From JBHOQX01 sp042408595 (GTDB lineage: Bacteria > Chloroflexota > Chloroflexia > Chloroflexales > Roseiflexaceae), in contig JBHOQX010000104.1 in assembly GCA_042408595.1 (NCBI GenBank), positions 103,563-167,562 on the forward strand: a stretch of 64,000 nucleotides of DNA. The letters run 5' to 3'. Of this stretch, positions 40,253 to 49,789 are shown piece by piece (positions within the stretch are counted from its first letter, which is position 1; every line of letters begins with the position of its first letter). The notes under the pieces are model-generated. The model was not told the DNA's origin. It was given only the letters and a program-made list of their open reading frames with translations, and searched no databases. The position numbers and the translations under genes were made by a program.

Positions 40253-42061
40253 ATGCCTGAGCAGCGCTTCATCCGCAATTATTCGATCATTGCCCATATC
40301 GACCACGGCAAGACGACCCTGTCGGATCGTTTTCTGGAGCTGACCGGCACGGTCAGCGAGCGCGAGCGGCGCGAGCAGCAACTCGACTCGATGGACCTTG
40401 AGCGCGAGAAGGGGATCACGATCAAGGCCAAAGCGGTGCGGATGGATTACACCGCCGACGATGGCCGGACGTATGAGCTGAACCTGATCGACTGCCCGGG
40501 CCACGTGGACTTCACCTACGAAGTGTCGCGGGCGCTGGCGGCCTGCGAAGGGGCGATCCTCGTCGTGGACGCCGCGCAGGGGATCGAGGCCCAGACGCTG
40601 GCGAACGTCTACCTGGCGCTGGAGCACGACTTGACGATCATTCCGGTGGTCAACAAGATCGACCTACCGGGCGCCGAGCCGGAACACGTCGCCGCAGAGA
40701 TCGAATCGGTGATCGGGCTGCCGAAGGAAGATGTCATCTTCGCCTCGGCCAAGCAGGGCATCGGCGTGCGCGATATCCTCGAAGCGGTCGTGCGCCGCAT
40801 CCCGCCCCCGCGCGGGGATCGCGACCGGCCGCTCCGGGCGCTGATCTTCGACTCGCACTACGACCCGTACAAGGGCGTGGTGGCGTATGTGCGAGTGATG
40901 GACGGCGTGCTGCCGGCCGGGGCGCGGATACGGATGATGGGCACCGGAGCCGAGGCCGACATACTGGAGCTCGGCGCGTTCCGCCCGATGATGACGCCGC
41001 TGAGCGAGCTTGGCCCCGGCGAAGTCGGCTATGTCGCCACCGGGCTGAAGAACGTCGGCGAATGCCAGGTGGGCGACACGATCACCCTCGCCGCCGCGCC
41101 GGCGGACGCGCCGCTGGCCGGCTACCGCCCGGCCAAGCCGATGGTTTTCGCCGGCCTCTACCCGGTCGACTCGGAAGACTACAGCGAGCTGCGCGAGGCG
41201 CTCGAGCGGCTGAAGCTGAACGATGCCGCGCTGTCGTACGAGCCGGAGACCTCGGCGGCGCTGGGCTTCGGCTTCCGTTGCGGCTTTCTCGGGCTGCTGC
41301 ACATGGAGATCGTGCGCGAGCGGCTGGAGCGCGAGTACAACCTGGACCTGCTGATCACTGCGCCGAGCGTGGAGTACCAGGTGCTGAAAACCAATGGCGA
41401 CGTGGTGATCGTAGATAACCCGTCCGAGATGCCCGACCCGGGCCAGATCGCCAGCATCGAAGAGCCGGTGATGCAGATCAGCATCATCTCGCCGACGCGC
41501 TACATCGGCACGATCATGGACCTGGTGACGAACAAGCGTGGCGTGTTCGTCTCGATGGAGTATCTCGATCCGCAGCGCGTCCTGCTGAAGTACACCATCC
41601 CGCTGGCCGAGATCGTGGTCGATTTTTACGACCAGCTCAAGAGCCGGACGCAGGGCTACGCCTCGCTTGATTACACCCTGGCCGGCTACCAGGAGTCGGA
41701 CCTGGTGAAGCTGGATGTGCTCGTGAACGGCGTCCCGGTGGACGCGCTCTCACTGATCGTCCACCACGATTTCGCCTACCAGAACGGCCGGGCGCTGGTG
41801 GAGCAATTGCGCAAGCTCATCCCGCGCCAGCAGTTCGAAGTGCCGCTCCAGGCGGCGATCGGCTCGAAGATCATCGCGCGCGAGACGATCAAAGCGATGC
41901 GGAAGGACGTGCTGGCCAAGTGCTACGGCGGCGACGTGACACGCAAGCGCAAGCTGCTCGAAAAGCAAAAAGAGGGCAAGAAGCGGATGAAAATGGTCGG
42001 GCGCGTCGAGATTCCACAGGAAGCGTTTATGGCGGTGCTGAGTTTGAATGAGGGCCGATAG
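40253..42061 (+). CDS. lepA: elongation factor 4 (LepA)
   Basis: The 602-residue translational GTPase has G1 AHIDHGKTT, G2 region QLDSMDLEREKGITIK, G3 DCPGHVD, G4 NKIDLPGA and G5 SAKQGIG, then the LepA-specific C-terminal region ending KRMKMVGRVEIPQEAFMAVL. It back-translocates stalled ribosomes and is bound to the ribosome or the membrane. The ATG at 40253 gives the standard N-terminus; only a weak ribosome-binding site is visible. Confidence 0.98.
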   Translation: MPEQRFIRNYSIIAHIDHGKTTLSDRFLELTGTVSERERREQQLDSMDLEREKGITIKAKAVRMDYTADDGRTYELNLIDCPGHVDFTYEVSRALAACEGAILVVDAAQGIEAQTLANVYLALEHDLTIIPVVNKIDLPGAEPEHVAAEIESVIGLPKEDVIFASAKQGIGVRDILEAVVRRIPPPRGDRDRPLRALIFDSHYDPYKGVVAYVRVMDGVLPAGARIRMMGTGAEADILELGAFRPMMTPLSELGPGEVGYVATGLKNVGECQVGDTITLAAAPADAPLAGYRPAKPMVFAGLYPVDSEDYSELREALERLKLNDAALSYEPETSAALGFGFRCGFLGLLHMEIVRERLEREYNLDLLITAPSVEYQVLKTNGDVVIVDNPSEMPDPGQIASIEEPVMQISIISPTRYIGTIMDLVTNKRGVFVSMEYLDPQRVLLKYTIPLAEIVVDFYDQLKSRTQGYASLDYTLAGYQESDLVKLDVLVNGVPVDALSLIVHHDFAYQNGRALVEQLRKLIPRQQFEVPLQAAIGSKIIARETIKAMRKDVLAKCYGGDVTRKRKLLEKQKEGKKRMKMVGRVEIPQEAFMAVLSLNEGR

Positions 42062-42138
42062 CCGGGGCCTGGAGTTCAGAGTGTAGATTGCAAAGTTCAA
42101 AATTCATCATCCATCATTCATCATTCACCACGTCTCGT
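42062..42138. other. AT-rich simple-sequence spacer
   Basis: The spacer before the parvulin gene holds imperfect CATTCATCAT repeats in an otherwise GC-rich chromosome. No promoter or gene is evident in it. Confidence 0.4.
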
Positions 42139-42150
42139 AAAGGAGCCCCA

Positions 42151-43167
42151 GTGACGATCAGACACGCCCTCATCGCTCTGTGCGCGGCGCTTGCGCTTGT
42201 CGCGTGCGGCACGCCCACAGTGCAGACGGTCGCCCGCGTGGACAACGCGATCCTGACCCGCGCCGACCTCGATAAGCGGATCGCCACGCGCCAGAGCGCG
42301 CTGAAGCCGCAGCCGGGCCAGCCCGCGCCCTCGCCGCTGGACCTGGAGCGGCAGGTCGTTGGCCTGTTCGTGCAGGAGAATCTTCTGCTGAGCGTGGCCA
42401 AGCAGCGCGGGATCACCGTGAGCGACCAGGAGATCGAGAAGCAGATCGGCGAATTCCGCACGAATATCGCCGCGGCGGGCAGCTCGATCGATGAAGCGAT
42501 CACCGCCCAACTCGGCTTCAGCGGCCCGGACTCGCCCGAGTTCCGCCAGTTTGTCAGCTATTACATCGCCCAGCAGAAGCTCGGTGAGACCCTGGTGACG
42601 ACCGACACCGTGCGCCAGCAGGTGGAGCAGCAGGTCATGACCGAGGCCAGCAAGACCGTCGAGAAGGCCGATGTCGCGCACATCCTGGTGGACACCGAGG
42701 ATGAGGCCAAGCAGGTGATCGCGCGGCTCGACAAGGGCGAGAAGTTCGAAGATCTGGCGAAGGAGCTGTCGAAGGACCCCGGCTCGAAGGACAACGGCGG
42801 CGTCTATCGGGGTATTCAGAAAGGCCAGTTCGTCCCTGAGTTCGACAAAGCCATGTTCGAAGACCTCAAGCCGGGGGAGACGACCAAAATGCCGGTCAAG
42901 ACCCGGTTCGGCTATCACGTCATCCGTCTGCTCGACCGCAAGACCGGGCCGGCGCTCACCGACGAAGAGGCGAAGCAGGCGATCGAACAGGGTGTGGCGC
43001 AGCAACTGCCGCAGGAGCGCCAGCGCGCGTTGCAGGACCTTATCGAGACCGAAAAGAAGAAGGCCAAAGACGAAGGCCGGCTCGAGGAGCCGACCTACCC
43101 CGACCCAACCGCCGTCCCGCCCGCCCAGCAGGCGCCGCAGACGCCCGGGCCGACCACGCAGCCGTAG
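42151..43167 (+). CDS. parvulin-type peptidyl-prolyl isomerase lipoprotein
   Basis: The 338-residue product has a signal peptide with lipobox LVACG, so it is an extracytoplasmic lipoprotein. A SurA/PrsA-like N-terminal helical domain (about 25-170) precedes the parvulin domain (about 180-285) with VAHILVDTEDEAKQVI, GGVYRGIQKGQFVPEFDKA and TRFGYHVIRLLDR. A Pro/Gln-rich tail follows. It should help fold exported proteins. AAAGGAG lies 5 bases before the GTG start. Confidence 0.92.
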   Translation: MTIRHALIALCAALALVACGTPTVQTVARVDNAILTRADLDKRIATRQSALKPQPGQPAPSPLDLERQVVGLFVQENLLLSVAKQRGITVSDQEIEKQIGEFRTNIAAAGSSIDEAITAQLGFSGPDSPEFRQFVSYYIAQQKLGETLVTTDTVRQQVEQQVMTEASKTVEKADVAHILVDTEDEAKQVIARLDKGEKFEDLAKELSKDPGSKDNGGVYRGIQKGQFVPEFDKAMFEDLKPGETTKMPVKTRFGYHVIRLLDRKTGPALTDEEAKQAIEQGVAQQLPQERQRALQDLIETEKKKAKDEGRLEEPTYPDPTAVPPAQQAPQTPGPTTQP

Positions 43168-43215
43168 CCGTGCCCCCGGCGCGCCGGATGAGAGGTGTGT
43201 GAGTCGGGGGCAGAA

Positions 43216-43251
43216 CGCCCCTGGCGGGCGGCCAAACGCCCGCCAGGGGCG
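43216..43251 (+). terminator. 15-bp perfect hairpin between parvulin and tatD genes
   Basis: CGCCCCTGGCGGGCG (43216-43230) pairs exactly with 43237-43251 around GCCAAA. There is no U-tract, but the stem is strong and sits after the parvulin stop and before the tatD promoter, so it could be a terminator or an RNA-protecting 3' end. Confidence 0.5.
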
Positions 43252-43260
43252 GCGCGCGCA

Positions 43261-43269
43261 TGGTACAAT
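43261..43269 (+). promoter_or_regulatory. extended -10 promoter of tatD, apparently leaderless
   Basis: TGGTACAAT ends 6 bases before the tatD ATG, so the expected transcription start is at or within a base of the start codon. Confidence 0.6.
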
Positions 43270-43275
43270 GCCGCC

Positions 43276-44112
43276 ATGCAGCCCAGTACCCACCTGATCG
43301 ACACACACGCGCATCTGCACCTGCCGCACTTCGACGACGACCGCGACGCCGTGCTCGGGCGGGCGCGCGAGGCTGGCGTGGCGCGCATCTTCGAGATCGG
43401 GTACGACCTGCCCTCCTCCCGGGCGGCGGTGGCCCTGGCGGAGCGGCACGATGGGCTGTACGCTGTTGTCGGCATCCAGCCGCACGATGCCGCCGAGGCG
43501 GATGACGCCTGGCTTGACGAGGTGCGCCGGCTGGCCGCTCACCCGAAGGTCGTCGCCATCGGCGAGATCGGGCTGGACTACTACTGGGACCGGGCGCCGC
43601 GCGCCGCGCAGGAGCGCCTGTTCCGCGCGCAGCTCGCCCTGGCCCGCGAGTTGCGCCTGCCGGTCGTGATCCACAGTCGCGCGGCGCAGGCCGACACCGT
43701 GCGCATCCTGCGCGACGCCGCCCGGGGCCAGCCCGGCGTGATGCACTCGTTCTCCGGCGACTGGGGCTATGCCGAAGCCTGCCTCGATGTCGGCTTCCAC
43801 CTCTCGTTCAGCGGGCCGCTGACCTTCCCGAAGGCGGTGGAGTTGCACGAGGTCGCCCGGCGTGCCCCGCTGGGCCGGCTGCTGACGGAGACCGACAGCC
43901 CGTACCTGGCGCCACAGCCGCACCGCGGCCGGCGCAACGAGCCGGCGTACGTTCGCTTTGTCGTGGAGCGGCTGGCGGCGCTACGCCAGGCCGCCCTGGA
44001 GGACATGGCCGCGGCGGTCTGGGAGAACGCGGCGCGCCTGTTTGGCCTGCGCCCTGAGCATGCGCGGGAGCACTCTGAAACGGAAGGTTCGGAGGGCTTC
44101 CCTCACCGATAG
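43276..44112 (+). CDS. tatD: TatD-family metal-dependent hydrolase
   Basis: The 278-residue product has the TatD amidohydrolase-barrel motifs: LIDTHAHLHL (two metal-binding His), IGEIGLDYYW (Glu), LPVVIHSRAA (His), GVMHSFSGD (His) and LLTETDSPYLAP (Asp). Family members are 3'-5' DNases acting in the cytoplasm on DNA or tRNA. No ribosome-binding site precedes the ATG, in line with the leaderless promoter. The next gene starts 3 bases after the stop. Confidence 0.94.
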   Translation: MQPSTHLIDTHAHLHLPHFDDDRDAVLGRAREAGVARIFEIGYDLPSSRAAVALAERHDGLYAVVGIQPHDAAEADDAWLDEVRRLAAHPKVVAIGEIGLDYYWDRAPRAAQERLFRAQLALARELRLPVVIHSRAAQADTVRILRDAARGQPGVMHSFSGDWGYAEACLDVGFHLSFSGPLTFPKAVELHEVARRAPLGRLLTETDSPYLAPQPHRGRRNEPAYVRFVVERLAALRQAALEDMAAAVWENAARLFGLRPEHAREHSETEGSEGFPHR

Positions 44113-44115
44113 CAC

Positions 44116-46584
44116 ATGGTTGCAACAACTCCTGGCAAAAACAGCCCCTGGCACGAGCGGCTCGACCTGGGCAACATCGGTCCGGCGGCGGCGCTCAGCA
44201 TGCTGATGCTGTGGTGCGTGACCGGCAGCATCGCCGGCGCTGGATGGGCGCCGGGCCTGGATGTGCTGCCGTGGATGGCGCTGCCGGCGTTGCTCGTCGG
44301 CCTGGCCTTCGCCCACATGCGCTGGCTTTCACCTTGGCTGGCGCACCTGCTCAGCGCCATAGCGGCCGTCGTCTGGGCGGTGCAGCTCGTCGGGCCGACG
44401 CTGGCGAACGACGTACGCCGCGAGTTCGGGCCGGAGGTGGCGGGCCGCCTGGTTGACTGGAGCGACCGTGCTGCCGAACTCGCCATCCGCGCCCAGATCT
44501 GGCTGCGCACGCTCCAGGCCGGCGGGCGCGGCGAGGACATCGTGCTCTACGTCGTCTCGCTCGCGCTGCTGGCGTGGGCGCTCGGCTACACCACCGGCTG
44601 GTTGCTCTTCCGCTCCAACCGGGCATGGCCGGCCGTGCTGCTGAATGCATTCGTCATTCTGATCAACTACACCTTCGCCTGGCCGAAGCCCAATCTCCTG
44701 TTTTTCGTGTTCCTGGTGGCCGCGCTGCTGCTGGTGGCCCACCAGCACGTGATCCGGCAACAACGCGCCTGGCGGGCGTCGCAGGTCGAGTACCCGGAGC
44801 TGCTCTCGCTGCGCTTCCTGCTCTCGTCGGCGCTGGTCTGCGGGGCGCTGGTGCTGGCGACCAGCGCCCTGCCGAGCACGATCAGCAGCGCACAGGTCGC
44901 GCGCGCCTGGAAGCTGATCAGCACGCCGTTCACCGCCGTGCGTGAGAGCATGGACACGGCGTTCAGCACGATCAACGCGCCGCCGGGCACCAGCGGCGGC
45001 GGCTTCACCACGCGCGCGGTACGGGTCGGCGGGGCGCGGCAGTTGGGCGACGCGCTGGTACTGCGGGTGCGCGCGGCGAAGTTCGACTACTGGCGGGCGG
45101 CGACCTTCGACCGCTACACCGGCACGGCCTGGCTGAGCACGGTCGGGCAGCGGGCGCGCGCGGCGCTCGGGGCGATCACCATCGAAGACGCGCGCACGCC
45201 GGTCGAGCCGGGGGTGCTCCTGCCCCAGACGGATATCGCCGAGCGCACGCTGGTCACTCAGACCGTGGAGCTGCTCCTCCCGCGCAACGACCGGCTGATC
45301 CTGCACGGCGGCCAGTTCGCCGCCGCCGGGCTGCCGGTGCTGGTGCAGAACGGTGTGCTGGAGAGCGGCGGGCGGGTGTTGCCGAACTTCGTCGAGATCT
45401 CCTCGGTGCAGTCGGACGTTCCGCTGCGGGCGGGCGAGACATACACGGTGACGTCGTATGTCTCGGTCGCGGATGAACAGAGCCTACGCCGGGCAGGGAC
45501 GAATTACCCGGCATGGGTGCGCGAGAACTACCTGCAACTGCCGTCGGGCGTGACGCAGCGCACGCGCGAGTTCGCGAAGGAGATCGTCAGCCGGGCCGGG
45601 GCGGAGAACCCGTATGACCAGGCGCTCGCCATCCAGGCAGAGCTGCGCAAGCTGACGTACGACGAGGCCCGCCCCGCGCCGCCCGACAACCGCGACTGGG
45701 TGGATTACTTCCTGTTCGAGGGCCGGCGCGGCTACTGCGACGACTTCGCCAGCGCGATGGTCGTGCTGCTGCGCTCGCTGGACGTGCCGGCGCGCTGGGT
45801 GCAGGGGTACGCCGGCGGCTCGCTCGATCCGCAGACCGGGCAATACGTCGTGCGCGAGAGCATCGCGCATAGTTGGCCGGAGGTGTACTTCCCCGGCTAC
45901 GGCTGGCAGCGCTTCGAGCCGACACCGGCGGCTTATGCCGATGTCCCGCTGCGGCCGGCCACGCCGGGCGCCGGGGCGACGCCGGATCTGTCCGGCCTGG
46001 CCGGTAGCAGCGGCCTGAGCGGGCGCGAACGCGACTTCCTGGAGCTCGAGCGGCGGCTGGCGCAACAAGGCGGCGATGTCGAGGCGCTGCGGCGGGCGCA
46101 ACTGGAGCGGCAACAGGCCGAGTTCCGGCGCCGCCTGCTGATCGGCGGCGGGCTGCTTGGGCTGCTGCTGGTGGGGGCGGCGGCGATGTATCTGTTCGCC
46201 TGGTGGCGTGTCCGCGGTCTCTCGCCGGCGGGTGCGGCCTATACCCGCCTGGGGCAGCTCGCCGCGCTGGCCGGCGTGCCGCAGCCGGAGCATGCCACGC
46301 CCTACGAGTTCGCCGACGCGGTCGCGGCGGTCGTGCCCGCGCGGCGCGGCGAGGTGGAGCGGATCGCCCGGGCCTATGTGGCCGAGCGCTACCGTGGCGA
46401 TGAAACCGCCGCCGACGCGGCGGCGCTGGCGGCGGCCGTGCGCGCCGTGCGCGGCCCGCTGCTGCGGCGCATCGTCACGCGGCTCGTGCCACCGCCGCGG
46501 AGCAGCCGCCGGTATAGCCGGAAACCCGGCGGGCGGGGCATGCCACGCGGCCCTGATCGCGCGCCGGTGGTATACTTCCGCTGA
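44116..46584 (+). CDS. transglutaminase-like membrane protein
   Basis: The 822-residue product has an N-terminal block of about five membrane helices (residues 20-240), an external region with a transglutaminase-like core, and a further membrane helix near residue 680 followed by a DUF4129-like tail. The core shows the triad: Cys in EGRRGYCDDFASAM, His in ESIAHSWPEVYFPG and an acid in the GYGWQRFEPTP region. The layout is that of TgpA-type proteins. Starting 3 bases after tatD, it is in one operon with it. Confidence 0.9.
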   Translation: MVATTPGKNSPWHERLDLGNIGPAAALSMLMLWCVTGSIAGAGWAPGLDVLPWMALPALLVGLAFAHMRWLSPWLAHLLSAIAAVVWAVQLVGPTLANDVRREFGPEVAGRLVDWSDRAAELAIRAQIWLRTLQAGGRGEDIVLYVVSLALLAWALGYTTGWLLFRSNRAWPAVLLNAFVILINYTFAWPKPNLLFFVFLVAALLLVAHQHVIRQQRAWRASQVEYPELLSLRFLLSSALVCGALVLATSALPSTISSAQVARAWKLISTPFTAVRESMDTAFSTINAPPGTSGGGFTTRAVRVGGARQLGDALVLRVRAAKFDYWRAATFDRYTGTAWLSTVGQRARAALGAITIEDARTPVEPGVLLPQTDIAERTLVTQTVELLLPRNDRLILHGGQFAAAGLPVLVQNGVLESGGRVLPNFVEISSVQSDVPLRAGETYTVTSYVSVADEQSLRRAGTNYPAWVRENYLQLPSGVTQRTREFAKEIVSRAGAENPYDQALAIQAELRKLTYDEARPAPPDNRDWVDYFLFEGRRGYCDDFASAMVVLLRSLDVPARWVQGYAGGSLDPQTGQYVVRESIAHSWPEVYFPGYGWQRFEPTPAAYADVPLRPATPGAGATPDLSGLAGSSGLSGRERDFLELERRLAQQGGDVEALRRAQLERQQAEFRRRLLIGGGLLGLLLVGAAAMYLFAWWRVRGLSPAGAAYTRLGQLAALAGVPQPEHATPYEFADAVAAVVPARRGEVERIARAYVAERYRGDETAADAAALAAAVRAVRGPLLRRIVTRLVPPPRSSRRYSRKPGGRGMPRGPDRAPVVYFR
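46568..46576 (+). promoter_or_regulatory. extended -10 promoter of ricT
   Basis: TGGTATACT overlaps the end of the transglutaminase gene and lies about 100 bases before the ricT ATG. Confidence 0.5.
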
Positions 46585-46675
46585 CAAGACGCCGATCACT
46601 CGCCGCGCGGCACGCGACGATGAGGCATCGCCCGCTCAGCGTCCCGCGCCGCGCCGCCGATAGAACAGACCAGCC

Positions 46676-47872
46676 ATGCCGACCGTCGTTGGGATTCGTT
46701 TCAAGGATTCCGGGAAAACCTACTATTTCGACCCAGGCGCGCACCAGGGCCTGGAGCCGGGCATGCACGTGATCGTCGAGACGGTGCGCGGCCCGGAGCT
46801 GGCGAAAGTCGCCTACGCTGCGCGCGAGGTCGACGAGAGCGAGATCACCGGGGAGCTGAAGCCGGTCCTGCGCCGTGCCGAGCCGCGGGATTTCGAGCGG
46901 CTGGCGTCGCTGAACGCCCGCCAGGATGAGCTGCTGGCGCGCTGCGCCGAGAAGATCGCCGAGCATGGCCTGCCGATGCGGCTGGTCAAGGCGGAGTACA
47001 GCTTCGACGGCTCGCGCCTGACCTTCTACTTCACCGCCGACAAGCGGGTGGATTTCCGCAGTCTGGTGCGCGATCTCGCGCGCACCTTCCGCACGCGCAT
47101 CGAGCTTCGCCAGATCGGCCCGCGCGACGAAGCGAAGCTGCTGGGCGGCATCGGCCCGTGCGGGCGGTTGCTCTGCTGTGCGACCTTTCTGCCGGACTAT
47201 GCCCGTGTCTCGATCAAGATGGCCAAAGACCAGGACCTGCCGCTCAACCCGACCAAGATCAGCGGCGTTTGCGGCCGGCTGCTCTGCTGCCTATCGTATG
47301 AGCACGAACAGTATCTGGCGATCAAGGCCGAGCTGCCACGCAAGGGCGCCTGGGTGCAGACGCCGGACGGCCCCGGTGAAGTCGTGACCGTGAACGTCGT
47401 CAAGGAAACCGTGATTGTCGAGCTCGCGAGCACCGGCGTGCAGGTGGAATATCCGCCGAGTGCGCTGCAGGAGGCGACACAGCAGGTCGCGGAGTTGGCG
47501 CGCCGCCGCCGCGAGGAGGGCATCACTCCTGCGGCACGGCGCGAGCCGAAGCATCACGGCGAGCGGCGTTTCCTGCGCGACGAGATCGCCGATCCGGAGG
47601 GGCTCGACGCGCTGGCGCTGCTTGAGGATGCTGGCCCGTCTGAGCCGCACCTCGTGCCGGCACCGCCCGCCCCGCCGGAGAATGCTCCACGCGGGCGCAC
47701 TGGGCCGCCCGTTCGTTCGCAGGGGCAACAGCCGCCACGGCAGCCCACGCCGTCGGCGCGCCCCGCCGCATCTGCGCCGCCGCGCCCTTCCCCTACGCCG
47801 CCGCAAAGCGGGCCGGCTGGGGCAGCGCAGCGCGGCCGCCATCGCCGGCGCCGCCGCAAGCCAGGCGGGTAA
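46676..47872 (+). CDS. ricT: PSP1-domain protein (RicT/YaaT type)
   Basis: The 398-residue product has the PSP1 C-terminal core with RVDFRSLVRDLARTFRTRIELRQIGPRDEAKLLGG, then two Cys-rich motifs, CGRLLCC and CGRLLCCLSYE, that bind an iron-sulfur cluster in the RicA-RicF-RicT complex, which promotes RNase Y-dependent mRNA maturation. A basic Pro-rich tail of about 120 residues follows. Partners RicA and RicF are not in the window. The start is the ATG at 46676. Confidence 0.92.
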   Translation: MPTVVGIRFKDSGKTYYFDPGAHQGLEPGMHVIVETVRGPELAKVAYAAREVDESEITGELKPVLRRAEPRDFERLASLNARQDELLARCAEKIAEHGLPMRLVKAEYSFDGSRLTFYFTADKRVDFRSLVRDLARTFRTRIELRQIGPRDEAKLLGGIGPCGRLLCCATFLPDYARVSIKMAKDQDLPLNPTKISGVCGRLLCCLSYEHEQYLAIKAELPRKGAWVQTPDGPGEVVTVNVVKETVIVELASTGVQVEYPPSALQEATQQVAELARRRREEGITPAARREPKHHGERRFLRDEIADPEGLDALALLEDAGPSEPHLVPAPPAPPENAPRGRTGPPVRSQGQQPPRQPTPSARPAASAPPRPSPTPPQSGPAGAAQRGRHRRRRRKPGG

Positions 47873-47904
47873 GCGCCCGCAGGCAGCTGAGGCGCCCGCG
47901 CCGA

Positions 47905-48312
47905 TCACCTCTCTTCCAGCGCGTCGAGCATCGTGTTCCAGATTTTCATCCGCTCGCTGTCGCCGCCGGTGTCGGGGTGGTGCAGGCGGGCCATCGCCTT
48001 GCGAATGGCGCTGATCTCCTCGCTGGTGAGGTGTAGTCCGTTCGTGCCGACCCGGATCGGCTCGGCCCGGCCCGCCCGGGTGCGCAGCAATTCGCACTCG
48101 CGTTCGAGCAGGGTGTTCTGCCGCGTGATCTCGGTCAGATTCTCGACGGTCAAATGATAGGCGCGCTGCATCTCTGCATGCCGCTCCTGAAAGGAGCGGA
48201 TCTGCCGCTGCAGGCCGCGGATGGTGTTGCGGGCTTCGTCCAACTGGTGCTGCAAAAAGGCGGCGTCGGTCGAGGGCTCAAATGGTTCCATAGCTCTCGC
48301 TCGCTTCGGCAT
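47905..48312 (-). CDS. coiled-coil protein with a J-domain-like C-terminus
   Basis: This 135-residue protein has a long heptad-like coiled coil (about 20-85), then a basic linker and a C-terminal segment SEEISAIRKAMARLHHPDTGGDSERM, which resembles helix II, the HPD loop and helix III of DnaJ J-domains. Helix I is not obvious. It could be an Hsp70 co-factor or a remnant. GGGAG lies 4 bases before the ATG. Confidence 0.6.
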   Translation of the reverse strand: MPKRARAMEPFEPSTDAAFLQHQLDEARNTIRGLQRQIRSFQERHAEMQRAYHLTVENLTEITRQNTLLERECELLRTRAGRAEPIRVGTNGLHLTSEEISAIRKAMARLHHPDTGGDSERMKIWNTMLDALEER

Positions 48313-48363
48313 GTCGCTCCCTCATGGTACCCGATTCTGCTGATTCCGGGTTGCACGGGGTAG

Positions 48364-48369
48364 TATACT
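48364..48369 (+). promoter_or_regulatory. -10 box of the APH-like gene, apparently leaderless
   Basis: TATACT ends 7 bases before the ATG at 48377. The message would start at about the start codon. No -35 box is clear. Confidence 0.4.
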
Positions 48370-48376
48370 CGCCCGA

Positions 48377-49297
48377 ATGAACCACAACATCGGCCAGAAG
48401 GCTGTTGTCGCAGGTGCCGCACCACGCTACCATGAGGGCACCCAGATGATGATCCCGCCGGATGTCGAAACGCTGCTGTACCATGCCTTCCCCGCCGCCG
48501 CGCCTGGCCCGGCTGCGCCGACGTCCGGCGGCTTTTCGCATCCATCATTTTACATCCTGATCGATGGACGGTGCGCGGTCGTGAAGGCGGCGCGCGCTCC
48601 GGAAAAGCGCGCCGATCTGCGCAACGAGGCGCGGGCGATCGCCGGGCTGCGCGGCTCCGGGCTGCCGACGCCAGAGCTGCTCGGGCTGGCCGAGGGCGAC
48701 GGGCTGACGCTTGAAGCGCAGCGGGCGCTGCCGGGCGCGAGCGGCGTCGCGCTGTTCGGCGGCCCGGCGGCGGCGCTGCGCGAGGCCTACATCGCGCTCG
48801 GCCAACTGCTCGCGGCGGTACACCGCACGTCGGCGCCCGCCGGGCTGCCGATCCTGGCGGAGCGGGCTGCAGCGGCGGTGGCGGCGCTCGCCGGGCTCTG
48901 CTTGCCCGCCGCGCTGGAGCGGGAGCTAGCGGCGGCGCTGGCGCACCCGGCGTGGCGCGCCGGCCCGCCCCGGCTGGTCCACGGCGATGCGGGGCTGCAC
49001 AACATCCTGTGGGCAGGCCGGATCACCGGCCTGCTGGACTGGGAATGGGCGGCGGCTGGCGGCCCGCTGTTCGACCTGGCGTGGTTGCGCTGGACGATGC
49101 GCTGGCGCGGCGTCGACCCGGCGCTGTGGGAGGCGCTGCTGGCGGCCTACGGCGGCGCGCCGCCCGGCCTCGACGCCGGTGCGCTCCGAGCGCTGGCGCT
49201 CGGCCAGATCGCGATGATCCTCGGGCGGGTGCGCCACGACCCGGCGGCGAGCGCCGAATGGCTGCACCGGCTGCGCTGGACGGTGGGTCCACCGTAG
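48377..49297 (+). CDS. aminoglycoside-phosphotransferase-family kinase
   Basis: The 306-residue product has the APH/choline kinase fold: a lysine in RCAVVKAARAPEKR, the catalytic loop LVHGDAGLHNIL (Brenner motif HxDxxxxN) and the metal-binding LLDWEWAA. Substrate is unknown; the family includes phosphotransferases for aminoglycosides, homoserine and other hydroxyl compounds. The start at 48377 fits the leaderless promoter, and an ATG at 48446 (MMIPPDVE) is a possible later start. Confidence 0.85.
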   Translation: MNHNIGQKAVVAGAAPRYHEGTQMMIPPDVETLLYHAFPAAAPGPAAPTSGGFSHPSFYILIDGRCAVVKAARAPEKRADLRNEARAIAGLRGSGLPTPELLGLAEGDGLTLEAQRALPGASGVALFGGPAAALREAYIALGQLLAAVHRTSAPAGLPILAERAAAAVAALAGLCLPAALERELAAALAHPAWRAGPPRLVHGDAGLHNILWAGRITGLLDWEWAAAGGPLFDLAWLRWTMRWRGVDPALWEALLAAYGGAPPGLDAGALRALALGQIAMILGRVRHDPAASAEWLHRLRWTVGPP

Positions 49298-49789
49298 GAA
49301 CGCGCCGCAGGGACGACGCGGCACCGGTGAACGCTGGATGCTGCACAATCCTCATCGCCTCGCCGGCTTGTCGCCGTGTCGGATCATGAGCGCAGGCGAC
49401 AGGGCGCGGGTGCGCCGCGAAGGACTCCGTGACGGATTTGCGGCCCGCCACCCATCCTGTGCTGCGGGCGACGAGTAGTGGTGCGAAATGCCCCACAGTC
49501 TGCGGACGCTGCACGCATGGTTCCGATCAAAGGCGCACAGGCCGCCAGACGAACCTGCGGTACCAGGCCTGGCTGACGACCGTGACCGCCGTCGGGATGA
49601 GAGGGTTGTCGCTTGCCAGCATCTGCGCGAGTGGCGTCCTTGGCCGCAGTAGCGGGGCGTCGTTCGCGCGAGGATGCCCCGGCCCGGGCGCCGGCTCGCC
49701 CACCGGCGCGACCTGACGCGCCGGAGACCCGGTGCAGATGGACAAGCGGGCGTTTCGGGCAGCCGCATCTGAGCTCGGATGGGAGGCGA
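49298..49789. other. spacer without a recognised gene
   Basis: About 490 bases separate the APH-like gene from the end of the M1 peptidase gene. Several short frames exist on both strands, but none has a family signature. A minus-strand stretch near 49533-49610 encodes VTVVSQAWYRRFVWRP, which looks protein-like and could be a remnant; I cannot assign it. Confidence 0.4.

Noticed and set aside
43216..43251. CRISPR-like repeat
   Set aside because: It is a single perfect hairpin without regularly spaced copies.
49298..49789. A gene in the spacer after the APH-like kinase
   Set aside because: Short frames on both strands have no ribosome-binding site and no family signature.
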